NCBI RefSeq assembly: GCF_013387465.1
Contig: NZ_VYGV01000028.1
Coordinates: forward strand, 186,001 to 250,000
Origin: Hydrogenophaga aromaticivorans
Lineage (GTDB): Bacteria > Pseudomonadota > Gammaproteobacteria > Burkholderiales > Burkholderiaceae_C
Direction: 5' to 3'
Length of the DNA: 64,000 nt
Numbering within the stretch: position 1 is the stretch's first letter; each line of letters opens with the position of its first letter. Below the pieces are notes generated by a model, which made no database searches, had not been told where the DNA came from, and worked only from the letters and a program-made list of their open reading frames with translations. Shown piece after piece: positions 16,208 through 24,229 of the stretch. Position numbers and translations under genes: made by a program.

Positions 16208-17410
16208 TCAGAGCGTTTCCAGGGCAACGGCTTTCAAAGGGGCATGAAAGCGCGGAGCCCCCTTGGCCGCAAAGGCCAGGTGACCACCGATGACGTGCGC
16301 CGCCACGCTCGGTGGCCGCCCGGCCGGCGTGCGCACCAGCACGATGTCGGCCCGCAGGCCCACGGCGAGGCGGCCACGATCAGACAGCCCGGCCGCATCC
16401 GCGGCGTTGCTGGAGATCATGGCCCAGGCGCTGGCGAGATCACAGACGCCATCTTCGCTCAGGCGGAAGGCGGCCGGCAACATGGCCGGGTAGTAGTAGT
16501 CGGACGTGAGCACCGTGCACAGGCCGGCGCGCGCCATGACCGCCGCCGACACCGCGTTGCTCATGTGACTGCCGCCACGCACGACGTTGGGCGCGCCAAA
16601 CACCACCGGGTTGCCGTACTGGCGGGCCAGCACCGCGGTCTCGCGGGTCTTGGGGAATTCCGAAATGTTGCAGCCGAGGGACTGGTAGTCCGTGCGCACC
16701 TCGGGCGAAGGGTCGTCGTGCGAGGCCATGGGCACGCCGGCGGCCAAGGCGGCCGCTGCCAGGCGGCGAATGGAGGCGGGTACCTCGTCGCGCCGTGCAG
16801 CGACCCGCTCGGCCAGCGCCTGCAGGTCTGCGGCGGTCAGGCCCGTGCGCTGCAGCACCGTCATGCCGTCTTTCGGGTGCCCGATCTTGCGCAGGATGTC
16901 GGCGGTGTGGTCGTTGAAGGCGAGCAGGGCAATGCGCCCCTCGGCCAGCCAGTCCAGCACCTCGTCTTCGCCGTCCAGGTTGAAGGTTTCGTGGCGCAGG
17001 TGCAGGCGCGCGTCGCACGAGAGGTGGTCTTTGGCGGCGTCCATCGCCGCCATCAGGCGGACCAGTGTGTCACGGCTGCGCAGGCCGGGCTCCCAGGAGA
17101 AGGTGACGCCGTGAAAGGCGGTGGAAATGCCGTTGGCCACCAGCTGCCGGTCGGTCTCGGCCAGGGCCAGCTGCAGGTCGAAATGCACGCCCGGGCGCGG
17201 CATGATCTGGCGCTCGAAGGCGTCGCCGTGCAGGTCGATGATGCCCGGCATCACGCACAGGCCACGGGCGTCCATCACCGGTGCACCGTTGGCTTCGCTG
17301 CAGATCTCCACGATGACGCCGTGGTCCACCGTGATGACCACGTCATCCTGAAAACCCGATGGCAGCAGGGCGCTGCCTCCTGCGATCGCAAACCGCTCCA
17401 ATGTGTTCAT
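16208..17410 (-). CDS. phnM: second PhnM-type diphosphatase
   Basis: A 400-residue paralogue of PhnM with the same amidohydrolase architecture. It has PGIIDLHGDAFERQIMPRPG at the first metal site, HLRHETFN, FNDHTADIL, SHDDPSPEV, GAPNVVRGGSHMSNAVSAA and LTSDYYYPAMLPAAF. It differs from the first phnM along the whole length, including HGDAFERQ in place of HTDNFERH, so it is an old duplication or a separately acquired type. It faces away from phnD2 with a 170-bp regulatory gap. It may act on the same ribose-phosphonate triphosphate or a related nucleoside intermediate. Confidence 0.88.
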   Translation of the reverse strand: MNTLERFAIAGGSALLPSGFQDDVVITVDHGVIVEICSEANGAPVMDARGLCVMPGIIDLHGDAFERQIMPRPGVHFDLQLALAETDRQLVANGISTAFHGVTFSWEPGLRSRDTLVRLMAAMDAAKDHLSCDARLHLRHETFNLDGEDEVLDWLAEGRIALLAFNDHTADILRKIGHPKDGMTVLQRTGLTAADLQALAERVAARRDEVPASIRRLAAAALAAGVPMASHDDPSPEVRTDYQSLGCNISEFPKTRETAVLARQYGNPVVFGAPNVVRGGSHMSNAVSAAVMARAGLCTVLTSDYYYPAMLPAAFRLSEDGVCDLASAWAMISSNAADAAGLSDRGRLAVGLRADIVLVRTPAGRPPSVAAHVIGGHLAFAAKGAPRFHAPLKAVALETL

Positions 17411-17580
17411 GCCTGGTGTCCCCGGTGATCAAAAGCCGTCCAGCGTGCCCCATTTGTGTGACAGTTGCACGACGAAACCGCAGTGTCATGCAAGTCATGA
17501 AAATTTCATGTCGTCTACACAACTTTGTCATCGCACGCCGTCACGCTCGTGAAGTTGTCTAAACCACTTGGAGCTGCCTC
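17411..17580. promoter_or_regulatory. divergent phnM2/phnD2 control region
   Basis: GTCTAAAC (17557-17564), a one-base variant of GTCTAGAC, lies 16 nt before the phnD2 start; GTCTACAC is at 17513-17520. PhoB-like half-sites TGTCAT (17484), AGTCAT (17493) and TTTCAT (17504) form a loosely phased row, and TGTCAT recurs at 17526. The region is AT-richer than its surroundings. Dual control by PhnF and PhoB is a reasonable inference. Confidence 0.5.
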
Positions 17581-18456
17581 ATGAACTGGACCAAACACCT
17601 CGCCACCGCCGCCGCGGTGATCGGCCTCACCGCCACCGCTATCTCGGCCCAGGCGCAAACGCTGCGCCTGGCCGTCACCGACATCGTCGGACTGGAGAAC
17701 CTGCAGCGCGAATACGCCGGCTTCCAGAAGATCCTGTCGGAAAAGTCCGGCATGAAGGTCGAGCTGTTCCCCGTGCCCAACCGCACCGCCGCGGTGGAAG
17801 CGCTCAACGCGAAGAAGATCGACCTCGTGCTGACCGGCCCGGCCGAATACGTGGTGTTCAAGAAGCGCACCGACGCCAAGCTGGTGGTGGGCTTCAGCCG
17901 CCCCGAGTACTACGGCTCGGTGGTCACGATGGTGGGCTCGGGCATCGACGGCGTGGAAGACCTCAAGGGCAAGAAGGTTGCGCTCGGCGACGTCGGTTCC
18001 ACCTCGCGCCACCTCTCGCCGATCCAGGTGCTGGCCGACCTGGGCCTCAGGCCCGGGCAGGACGTGCAGATCCTGCACATCAACCGCAACGTGGCGGTCG
18101 AGGCCATGAAGCGCGGCGACGTGGCCGCCATCGGCATCAACCGCACCGATCTGCCCGGCCTGTCCAAGCGCCACCCCGATGTGGTCTTCAAGGTCATCGC
18201 CCGCGGTCGCGACCTGCCCAACGACGTGCTGCTCGCCGGCACCCATGTGTCCGACGCCGTGGTCGCCCAGATGAAGAAGGTCTTCAGCGAAAACTCCGAA
18301 GCGCTGGTCGCGGCTGTGCTGCTCGGCCCGGACGAAAACCAGAAGTTCCAGGGCATGAAGTTCATCCCCAGCATCGCCGACGCCGACTACAACTACGTGC
18401 GCAAGATGTACGCCACCATCGGCCAGGCGCAGTACGCCGCCTTCGTCGGTGATTGA
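17581..18456 (+). CDS. second phosphonate-type binding protein PhnD2
   Basis: A 291-residue periplasmic binding protein of the PhnD/phosphite-binding family. The signal peptide ends ATAISAQAQ. The domain blocks QREYAGFQKILSEKSGMKVE, KKIDLVLTGPAEYVVFKKR and GKKVALGDVGSTSRHLSPIQ resemble PtxB/HtxB/PhnD-like proteins rather than PhnD1. It heads phnD2-phnC2-phnE2, with phnM2 divergent. The ligand may be a phosphonate, phosphite or a related P compound; the neighbouring phnM2 favours a ribosylated or simple alkyl phosphonate route. Confidence 0.88.
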   Translation: MNWTKHLATAAAVIGLTATAISAQAQTLRLAVTDIVGLENLQREYAGFQKILSEKSGMKVELFPVPNRTAAVEALNAKKIDLVLTGPAEYVVFKKRTDAKLVVGFSRPEYYGSVVTMVGSGIDGVEDLKGKKVALGDVGSTSRHLSPIQVLADLGLRPGQDVQILHINRNVAVEAMKRGDVAAIGINRTDLPGLSKRHPDVVFKVIARGRDLPNDVLLAGTHVSDAVVAQMKKVFSENSEALVAAVLLGPDENQKFQGMKFIPSIADADYNYVRKMYATIGQAQYAAFVGD

Positions 18457-19321
18457 GCGCGGCGCCGTGTCCCGCTGGCCCGAACCCGCTGCTCGTATGT
18501 TGCATCCCTTCCCGCCCGTGACCGCGTTCACCGGTGCTGCGCCCGCCATGGGCCCGGGCGCGGCGGCCAGCGCCAGCCCGGTCGCCGATCTGGTGGTGAG
18601 CGCGCTGGGCAAGTCCTTCGAGCCGGGCACGCCGGTGCTGCGCAACGTGCACTTCCAGGTGACGACGGGCCAGCGCGTGGCGCTCATCGGCGCCAACGGC
18701 GCAGGCAAGTCCACGCTGCTGCGCTGCTGCATGCACCTGCTCCGGCCCGATGCGGGTGAGGTGCGGCTGTTCGGCACACCGCTGGGCGGGCTGGACGCCC
18801 AGGCGTTGCGCCGGCTGCGCGCCCAGGTCGGCTTCGTGTTCCAGAAACACAACCTGGTGCCGCGCCTCTCGGCCCTGTCCAACGTGCTGCACGGTGCCTT
18901 GCCGCGCGCGCCGCTGGCCCGCGCCTGGCTGCAGAGCCTGGCCCCGGCGGCGTTGCGCGAGGAAGCGATGCACTGTCTGGAGCGCGTGGGGTTGACCCAC
19001 ATCGCCCTGCGCCGCGCTGACAAGCTCTCGGGCGGTCAGTCGCAGCGCGTGGCGGTGGCGCGCGCCCTGATGCAGCGGCCGCGCCTCATCGTGGCCGATG
19101 AGCCCGCGGCCAGCCTGGACCCGGTGGCCGGCGACGAGGTCATGTCGCTGTTTTCTGGCCTGGTGAAGGACGAAGGTCTGACCATGGTCTTCACCTCCCA
19201 CGACCTGGTGCACGCCGTGAAATACGCCGACCGGGTCATTGCCCTGCAGCGCGGCGAGATCGTGCTCGATGCCCTGAGCCACGAGATCGACGTCGCCGAA
19301 CTGAGAACCCTGTATGCCTGA
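18449..19321 (+). CDS. second phosphonate ABC ATPase PhnC2
   Basis: A 290-residue ABC ATPase. Walker A is GANGAGKSTLL, the Q-loop VFQKHNLVPRLSALSNVLHG, the signature LSGGQSQRVAVARA, Walker B LIVADEPAASLDP and the H-loop FTSHDLVHAV. The ABC core only begins near residue 45. A GTG at 18449 overlaps the phnD2 stop, but an ATG at 18497 is also possible; neither has a clear ribosome binding site, so the first 45 residues are uncertain. It overlaps phnE2 by 8 nt. Confidence 0.88.
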   Translation: MIERGAVSRWPEPAARMLHPFPPVTAFTGAAPAMGPGAAASASPVADLVVSALGKSFEPGTPVLRNVHFQVTTGQRVALIGANGAGKSTLLRCCMHLLRPDAGEVRLFGTPLGGLDAQALRRLRAQVGFVFQKHNLVPRLSALSNVLHGALPRAPLARAWLQSLAPAALREEAMHCLERVGLTHIALRRADKLSGGQSQRVAVARALMQRPRLIVADEPAASLDPVAGDEVMSLFSGLVKDEGLTMVFTSHDLVHAVKYADRVIALQRGEIVLDALSHEIDVAELRTLYA

Positions 19322-20123
19322 GCACACCGCCACCCCGGCCCTGCGGGTCCTGCCGGACCGCTTCGAGCGCACCAGCACGACCAGCTTCATGCTCTGGCTG
19401 ATCGTGCTCGGCTTCTTCGCCTGGTCGGTCAACAAGACCGGTGTCTCGTTCAGTGACCTCTGGGGCGGCATTCCGCAGATGACACGCCTGGTGGGCGAAA
19501 TGCTGCCGCCGTCCACCGCGCGGCTCGAAGCCGTGGGCTGGGCGCTGCTGGAGACCTTCCAGATGGCCTTCGTGGGCACGGTGGTCGGGGTGTTATTGAG
19601 CGTGCCGATCGCCGTGCTGGCCACGCCGCACCTCTCGCCCCATCCGCTGGTCTACCACGCGGCGCGCAACCTGATCGCCTTCTTCCGCACCGTGCCCGAC
19701 CTGGTGTGGGCGCTGCTCTTCGTGGTGTCGGTGGGTCTGGGGCCGTTCGCCGGCACCCTGGCCATCGTGATCGACAAGATCGGGTTCTGTGGCCGGTTCT
19801 TTGCCGAGGCCATGGAAGAGGTGGACCGCGGGCCGCAGGAGGCGCTCTCGGCCATGGGGGCGAGCCGCCTGTCGCTGATCATGTGCGCCGTGTTCCCGGC
19901 CGCCATGCCATCGTTCATCAACACCTCGCTGTTCAGCCTGGAAAAGGCCACGCGCTCGTCGGTGGTGCTCGGGCTGGTGGGGGCGGGCGGCATCGGCATC
20001 GAGCTGAAGGTGGCGATGGACCTGTTCAACTACGACGAGGCGGCCACCATCATCCTGGCGATCTTCGCGCTGGTGGTGCTGGTGGAGCGGCTCAGCGCGC
20101 TGCTGCGCAAGAAGGTGATGTGA
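19314..20123 (+). CDS. second phosphonate ABC permease PhnE2
   Basis: A 269-residue permease with about five or six membrane segments. The coupling loop ALSAMGASRLSLIMCAVFP and the LVGAGGIGIELKVAMDLFNY block are those of the PhnE family, aligning with IRSTGASALHEIVYGVIP and MVGAGGIGVVLWEIIRG of PhnE1. The segment FFRTVPDLVWALLFVVSVGL matches the typical third membrane helix. It ends 1 nt before the stop of a convergent hydrolase gene. Confidence 0.9.
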   Translation: MPEHTATPALRVLPDRFERTSTTSFMLWLIVLGFFAWSVNKTGVSFSDLWGGIPQMTRLVGEMLPPSTARLEAVGWALLETFQMAFVGTVVGVLLSVPIAVLATPHLSPHPLVYHAARNLIAFFRTVPDLVWALLFVVSVGLGPFAGTLAIVIDKIGFCGRFFAEAMEEVDRGPQEALSAMGASRLSLIMCAVFPAAMPSFINTSLFSLEKATRSSVVLGLVGAGGIGIELKVAMDLFNYDEAATIILAIFALVVLVERLSALLRKKVM

Positions 20124-20124
20124 G

Positions 20125-20886
20125 TCAGGCCCCGGGCTGGCCAGACAGCCAACGCCGCACCTGGTCCGCCACCCAGCGCGGGTCGTCCAGCGGCAGGTCG
20201 TGGCCTGCGGCCGGGTGCGTCAGCAGCGGGCAGTGCCAGGCGCTGGCGATGGCCTGCGAGCAGCGGCTGTCCACCAGCTGGTCGTGCTCGCTGGCCAGCA
20301 ACAACAGGGGAACGCCGGGCGCCTCCCGGGACGCGCGGTAACGGGCCGCGGCGAGCAGTTGGCGCACGGCGTTGCCGGCGCTCACCGGGCGGTGGCGGCG
20401 CACGGCCGCCCAGTCCGGGATCACGTCGCGCAGTTGATCCGGCTGGTTGCTGGTGAGCCGCAGCACCGTCTGTTCGATGGCTTCTGCCGTACCCCGGCCC
20501 AGGGCCAGTCGAAACAAGGCCGGGTAGTTGGCGGGCCGGAGCCGGTGGTGCAGGGGGCTGAACGGCCGCATGCTGGTGTTGATGAGCACGCAGCCGTCCA
20601 GCTCGTCGGGCGCCACACGCGCCCACTCGGCCGCCACCATGGCGCCGAGCGACATGGCGAGCAGGTACACCGGGGTCTCGATGCCGCGGCGGACGCGTTC
20701 GTCCCGGCAGGCGGCCACCATGCCGGCCACCGAGAGCGGGCTGGTCTGGCGGCGGTGTTCACCATTGCCCGGCAGGTCCAGCGTGAGGATGCGGGCGCGG
20801 GGCAGGGCCTGCTGGAAGACGGTGGTGAAACGTCCCCAGTGCGCGGCTTCGCGCGTCAGGCCCCTGAGGAAAATCCAGGTGTTCAT
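20125..20886 (-). CDS. alpha/beta hydrolase
   Basis: A 253-residue alpha/beta-hydrolase. The order is an oxyanion-loop region FLRGLTREAAHWGRF, a catalytic Asp candidate in SEHDQLVDSRC and a His in HPAAGHDLPLDDPRW. The nucleophile elbow reads LAMSLGAM, that is A-x-S-x-G instead of G-x-S-x-G, which is tolerated in some esterase families. A GGAGG ribosome binding site precedes the ATG at 20886. It is convergent with phnE2 and lies inside the inverted-repeat-bounded segment. The function is unknown; phosphonate-ester hydrolysis would be speculation. Confidence 0.85.
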   Translation of the reverse strand: MNTWIFLRGLTREAAHWGRFTTVFQQALPRARILTLDLPGNGEHRRQTSPLSVAGMVAACRDERVRRGIETPVYLLAMSLGAMVAAEWARVAPDELDGCVLINTSMRPFSPLHHRLRPANYPALFRLALGRGTAEAIEQTVLRLTSNQPDQLRDVIPDWAAVRRHRPVSAGNAVRQLLAAARYRASREAPGVPLLLLASEHDQLVDSRCSQAIASAWHCPLLTHPAAGHDLPLDDPRWVADQVRRWLSGQPGA

Positions 20887-20974
20887 GGGGAAACCTCCTC
20901 ACGTCGTGCTGTTGTGTGAGTTCCTTTTGGAATGACTGGGGTTGAGCGGATCTGCCGCTGCACGTCTCGCTCTT

Positions 20975-21333
20975 TGCTTCTCGCGGCTGCGGCAGGCGCT
21001 GCCCGGCGGGGGCTCATACTGGGGCGGTCGGCGCCTTGCGCCGACTTCGCTGCACCCACCAGCCTGGGGCCGGCGCGGCCAAACTCGCTGCGTTCGCTGC
21101 GCTCTCTCCGCTCAAACAATGGCCGCGAGCATGAAACGAGGCGCGCACGTGCGCGCCCGGCCCCAGGCTGGCGTGCACAGCCGCCCCAGAAATCGCCCCC
21201 ACCGGGCAGCGCCTGCCGCAGCACAGCCATGAAGTGGCTCTCCACCGTTAGCGACCCCACATCTTTTCTGCCAAGGCGTGTGTGGCCTGCCCGCACACGA
21301 CTTGGCTTGCGAGGTGCAACAAACAAGACTGAC
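20975..21333 (+). repeat. long repeat right of the second phn set (copy B)
   Basis: Together with copy A (15625-16160) this forms an inverted pair around phnM2, phnD2C2E2 and the hydrolase gene. It starts near TCGCGGCTGCGGCAGGCGCT, contains GACTTCGCTGC and CTCGCTGCGTTCGCTGCGCT, and ends with the compact hairpin GCCAAGGCGTGTG / GCACACGACTTGGC, then TTGCGAGGTGCAACAA. It accounts for nearly all of the 481-bp gene-free gap; the remainder is the leader of the hydrolase gene. Confidence 0.8.
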
Positions 21334-21367
21334 AGTTCACAACAGAAGAGCATCATGAAAAACCAGC

Positions 21368-22462
21368 TCAATACCAGTCAGCCAGCGCATCCGCATGGCG
21401 CTGGACGCGCTGTTCGGCGCCAGGTGTCCACCGCGTGTGGCTGCTCGCAGCGCGCGAGAGAAAGTCCAGCAGCGCCAGGTGGCGGCGCAGCACGCGCTGC
21501 TGGCGGTGGCCGATCAGCGGGTTGAAGATGCCCTTGCGCGAAAACAGCTGGCGCGGATTCTTCTTGATCCACAGCCACGAACCCATCTCCAGCGTCAGCG
21601 GCAAAAAGGTGCGCTCCGGGTGTGCGGTGCTGGCCTGCAGGTAAAGGTGGTCCCAGAGGTCGCCGTGGGTCAGGTACTGCGCGCTCTGCGGTTCGATGAT
21701 GTAGGGGTGGTGGCTGTGGGCCTGCTCGAAGATGGCCTTGAGCGCGTGCACCTCGGCCAGATGGGGGATGGGCTCACGCGTATGGGCAAACGGGAACCAG
21801 AGGCGGTCGCTGATGCCGAAGCCCGAGTGGCAGTCCAGCGCGATGCTGAACGGGCGGCTCAGCAGTTCGCTGTGCACCACGTCGCAGACCGCCTGGCTCT
21901 CCGCTTCCAGCGGATCACCGAGGCGCCCGCGGTACCAGGGCAGGCCCGCGCTCAGCCGCTGGCCACCGAGCATGTAGGGCACTTTTTCCCGCGCTTCAAC
22001 CGGGGCGTTGCGCATCAGGTCCACGCCGCGCGGATTGGCCCGCGTCGCGGCCCACATGCCGCCGGGGTTGACGATGGGCATGAACACCAGGCGCACGCTG
22101 TCCAGCAGGCGGTGCAGCGAGGTGTCCCACGACAGCCGCGTGACGATGTTCTGCAGGAAGGCGATGACCACCTGGGCACCGATGCGTTCCAGCCCGTGCA
22201 CACCGCCGAAGTAGCCCACCGCAGGCACATCCAGGCTGGGGTTGCCCAGGGTGATGGCGTGCACGGGAAAGCTGCGGCCCGATGGCAGCGTGATCCGGCA
22301 CGGCTCCTGCACCTGCAGATGGGGCGCGCCCAGCTCCATGATTTTTTCAAGTGCCAGCAGCTCGGGCAGGGCGGAATCAGGCACGGTGTGGGGCGGTGGT
22401 GTGGGGTGTGATGACGGTTGGATCAGCGCCGAGCATAACGCCGGGGGACCGGTTCGGCACAC
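21368..22462 (-). CDS. M14-type zinc carboxypeptidase family protein
   Basis: A protein of up to 364 residues with an M14/AspA-like metallopeptidase core. Zinc ligands appear as HGLE in GVHGLERIGAQVV (H-x-x-E), the second His in ALDCHSGFGISD, and the general base Glu in LTLEMGSWLW. The Asn-Pro-x-Gly motif IVNPGGM and ATRANPRGVDLMRN are also typical. The first 30 residues are Pro/Ser rich and may not be translated; a GTG at about 22389 is an alternative start. No signal peptide is obvious, so it is probably cytoplasmic. The substrate is unknown. Confidence 0.8.
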   Translation of the reverse strand: MCRTGPPALCSALIQPSSHPTPPPHTVPDSALPELLALEKIMELGAPHLQVQEPCRITLPSGRSFPVHAITLGNPSLDVPAVGYFGGVHGLERIGAQVVIAFLQNIVTRLSWDTSLHRLLDSVRLVFMPIVNPGGMWAATRANPRGVDLMRNAPVEAREKVPYMLGGQRLSAGLPWYRGRLGDPLEAESQAVCDVVHSELLSRPFSIALDCHSGFGISDRLWFPFAHTREPIPHLAEVHALKAIFEQAHSHHPYIIEPQSAQYLTHGDLWDHLYLQASTAHPERTFLPLTLEMGSWLWIKKNPRQLFSRKGIFNPLIGHRQQRVLRRHLALLDFLSRAASSHTRWTPGAEQRVQRHADALADWY

Positions 22463-22563
22463 CGTCGGCCAAGCTTGCGCACGCCTGGGGTTGACGCAAA
22501 ATCGTCACATGAAAAAGCTAAGGTGACTCGCCGGCATCACGGGTCGGCCAGAAAGGGCTTTGC

Positions 22564-22731
22564 ATGATGAACAACGCCGGCGATCGCCGCAAGCGGGATC
22601 CGCTTCGGGCACTCAAGCTGTTGGGCGCGATCGGCTGCGGCGTGGTCGGTGGCGTTCTGGAGTTGCTGGCCCTGCAGCGCTGTCGTTTCCAGGCCCGCCG
22701 CAAACGCAGCCAGTCGGCCTGGAACCGCTGA
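22564..22731 (+). CDS. small single-span membrane protein
   Basis: A 55-residue frame with a basic N-terminus (GDRRKRDPLRALK), one hydrophobic helix (LLGAIGCGVVGGVLELLAL) and a very basic C-terminus (RFQARRKRSQSAWNR). AAAGG about 8 nt before the ATG could serve as ribosome binding site, and a TTGACG -35-like element lies at 22491. Its composition fits a real small inner-membrane protein, but I do not recognise a family. Confidence 0.5.
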   Translation: MMNNAGDRRKRDPLRALKLLGAIGCGVVGGVLELLALQRCRFQARRKRSQSAWNR

Positions 22732-22770
22732 AGCGCTCGCTCCCGATGTGACAGCGCTGACCGGTGGCGG

Positions 22771-22788
22771 CTGCCACGCCGTTGCCAC
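22771..22788 (+). promoter_or_regulatory. Pho-box candidate upstream of the glycerophosphodiesterase gene
   Basis: CTGCCAC (22771-22777) and TTGCCAC (22782-22788) are direct repeats 11 bp apart, followed after 9 nt by TAGCAT (22798-22803), a plausible -10. The CTGCCAC variant also occurs in the phoX site. Confidence 0.45.
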
Positions 22789-22869
22789 ATGGGCGTCCTA
22801 GCATGGTCCGGGCGATGCGGTCCGCGTCGTGTTCAACCACCGATCACCATCTTCTTCATGAGGTACTCC

Positions 22870-24132
22870 ATGCGTCACCTGATTCCCGTCCTGGCCCTGC
22901 TGGGTCTGACCGCCACCGCTGCGTTGGCTTCACCGGGCGACCAGCGGCCCGGCCACCGCGCTGAAAAGCCGGCCTCCGTGGAACTGGGTGTGCGCCCGTT
23001 CTTCCTCGTCGACGACATGGCCGACAGCCGCCTGAAGCAGAAGCTCCAGCAGTGTGCGCAGCGCGGCCAGTTCACCGCGCGCGATTTTTCCATCGGTCAC
23101 CGGGGTGCACCGTTGCAGTTCCCCGAGCACACGGTGGAGTCGTACACCGCGGCGGCGCGCATGGGGGCCGGCATCGTCGAGTGCGACGTGACCTTCACCA
23201 AGGACAAGGAACTGGTCTGCCGCCACGCGCAGAACGACCTGCACACCACCACCAACATCCTGGTCACGCCGCTGGCCGTCAAATGCACCACGCCCTTCGT
23301 GCCGGCCACACTCGACGCCGACGGCAAGGTGGTCACACCGGCCAAGGTCGAATGCCGCACCAGCGACATCACGCTCGCCGAGTTCCGGACCTTGCGCGGC
23401 AAGATGGACGCGTTCAACCCGGCGGCCCGCACGCCGCAGGAGTACCTGGGCGGCACGGCGAATTTCCGCACCGACCTGTATTCGGGTCTCACGAGCGGCA
23501 CGCTGATGACCCACGCCGAGAGCATCGAACTCTTCAAGCGGCTGGGCGTGAAGATGACGCCGGAACTCAAGAGCGCGAGCGTGACGATGCCTTTTGACGG
23601 CTTCACGCAAGAGGCCTATGCACAGAAGATGATCGACGAGTACAAGCAGGCTGGCGTGTCGCCGCGCCAGGTGTTTGCGCAGTCCTTCAACATCAACGAC
23701 GTGCTGTACTGGGTGCGCAACGAGGCCGCGTTCGGCAAGCAGGCGGTGTACCTGGACGACGCCAACACCGTGGCCGACCTGCCCGGCCGCAATGAGCTGG
23801 TGGACTACAAGAGCCAGGGCATCCAGATCGTGGCACCCCCCATCTTTGCCTTGCTGAGCACCAACGCCGCGGGCGATATCGTGCCCTCTCAGTACGCGCG
23901 TGACGCCCGGGCGGCCGGGCTGGGCATCATCGCCTGGTCGCTGGAGCGTTCGGGCCTGCTGGCCGATGGCAACAACGGCTTTTATTACCAGTCGTTCGAC
24001 AGTGCCATCCAGACCGAAGGCGACGTGATGCGTGTGCTCGACGTGCTGGCTCGCGACGTGAAGGTGATGGGCGTGTTCTCCGATTGGCCCGCCACCACCA
24101 CCTTCTACGCAAACTGCGCCGGCCTGCGCTGA
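22870..24132 (+). CDS. periplasmic glycerophosphodiester phosphodiesterase
   Basis: A 420-residue GDPD-family enzyme that splits glycerophosphodiesters into glycerol 3-phosphate and an alcohol. The signal peptide is LIPVLALLGLTATAALAS. Catalytic motifs are IGHRGAPLQFPEHTVESY (His-Arg and the Glu of the EHT box), VECDVTFTKDKELVCRHAQN and TPELKSASV. The ATG at 22870 is chosen because AGG at 22861-22863 lies about 6 nt upstream; an ATG at 22858 is in frame but overlaps that site. A Pho-box-like repeat upstream suggests induction by phosphate limitation. There is a large insert between the second and third motifs, with several cysteines. Confidence 0.9.
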   Translation: MRHLIPVLALLGLTATAALASPGDQRPGHRAEKPASVELGVRPFFLVDDMADSRLKQKLQQCAQRGQFTARDFSIGHRGAPLQFPEHTVESYTAAARMGAGIVECDVTFTKDKELVCRHAQNDLHTTTNILVTPLAVKCTTPFVPATLDADGKVVTPAKVECRTSDITLAEFRTLRGKMDAFNPAARTPQEYLGGTANFRTDLYSGLTSGTLMTHAESIELFKRLGVKMTPELKSASVTMPFDGFTQEAYAQKMIDEYKQAGVSPRQVFAQSFNINDVLYWVRNEAAFGKQAVYLDDANTVADLPGRNELVDYKSQGIQIVAPPIFALLSTNAAGDIVPSQYARDARAAGLGIIAWSLERSGLLADGNNGFYYQSFDSAIQTEGDVMRVLDVLARDVKVMGVFSDWPATTTFYANCAGLR

Positions 24133-24144
24133 GGGAAGGAAGCA

Positions 24145-24229
24145 CCCCCCGCGCCGCTTCGCGTCACCCCCCTCAAGGGGGGCGGCACTGGCCGTCCGGC
24201 AAAGCCGGCCCGGCGGTGCCCCTGGGGTT
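24145..24229 (+). repeat. dispersed GC-rich repeat, copy 3
   Basis: It starts 12 bp after the GDPD stop and runs into the convergent glycosyltransferase gene. Blocks are CCCGCGCCGCTTCGCGTCAC, CCCCCTCAAGGGGGG and CCGGCAAAGCCGGCCCGGCG. It overlaps the last 18 codons and the stop codon of that gene. Confidence 0.75.

Noticed and set aside
21355..21525. Small gene starting MKNQLNTSQ
   Set aside because: It overlaps the end of the M14 peptidase gene on the other strand and its composition after 15 residues is that of a shadow frame.
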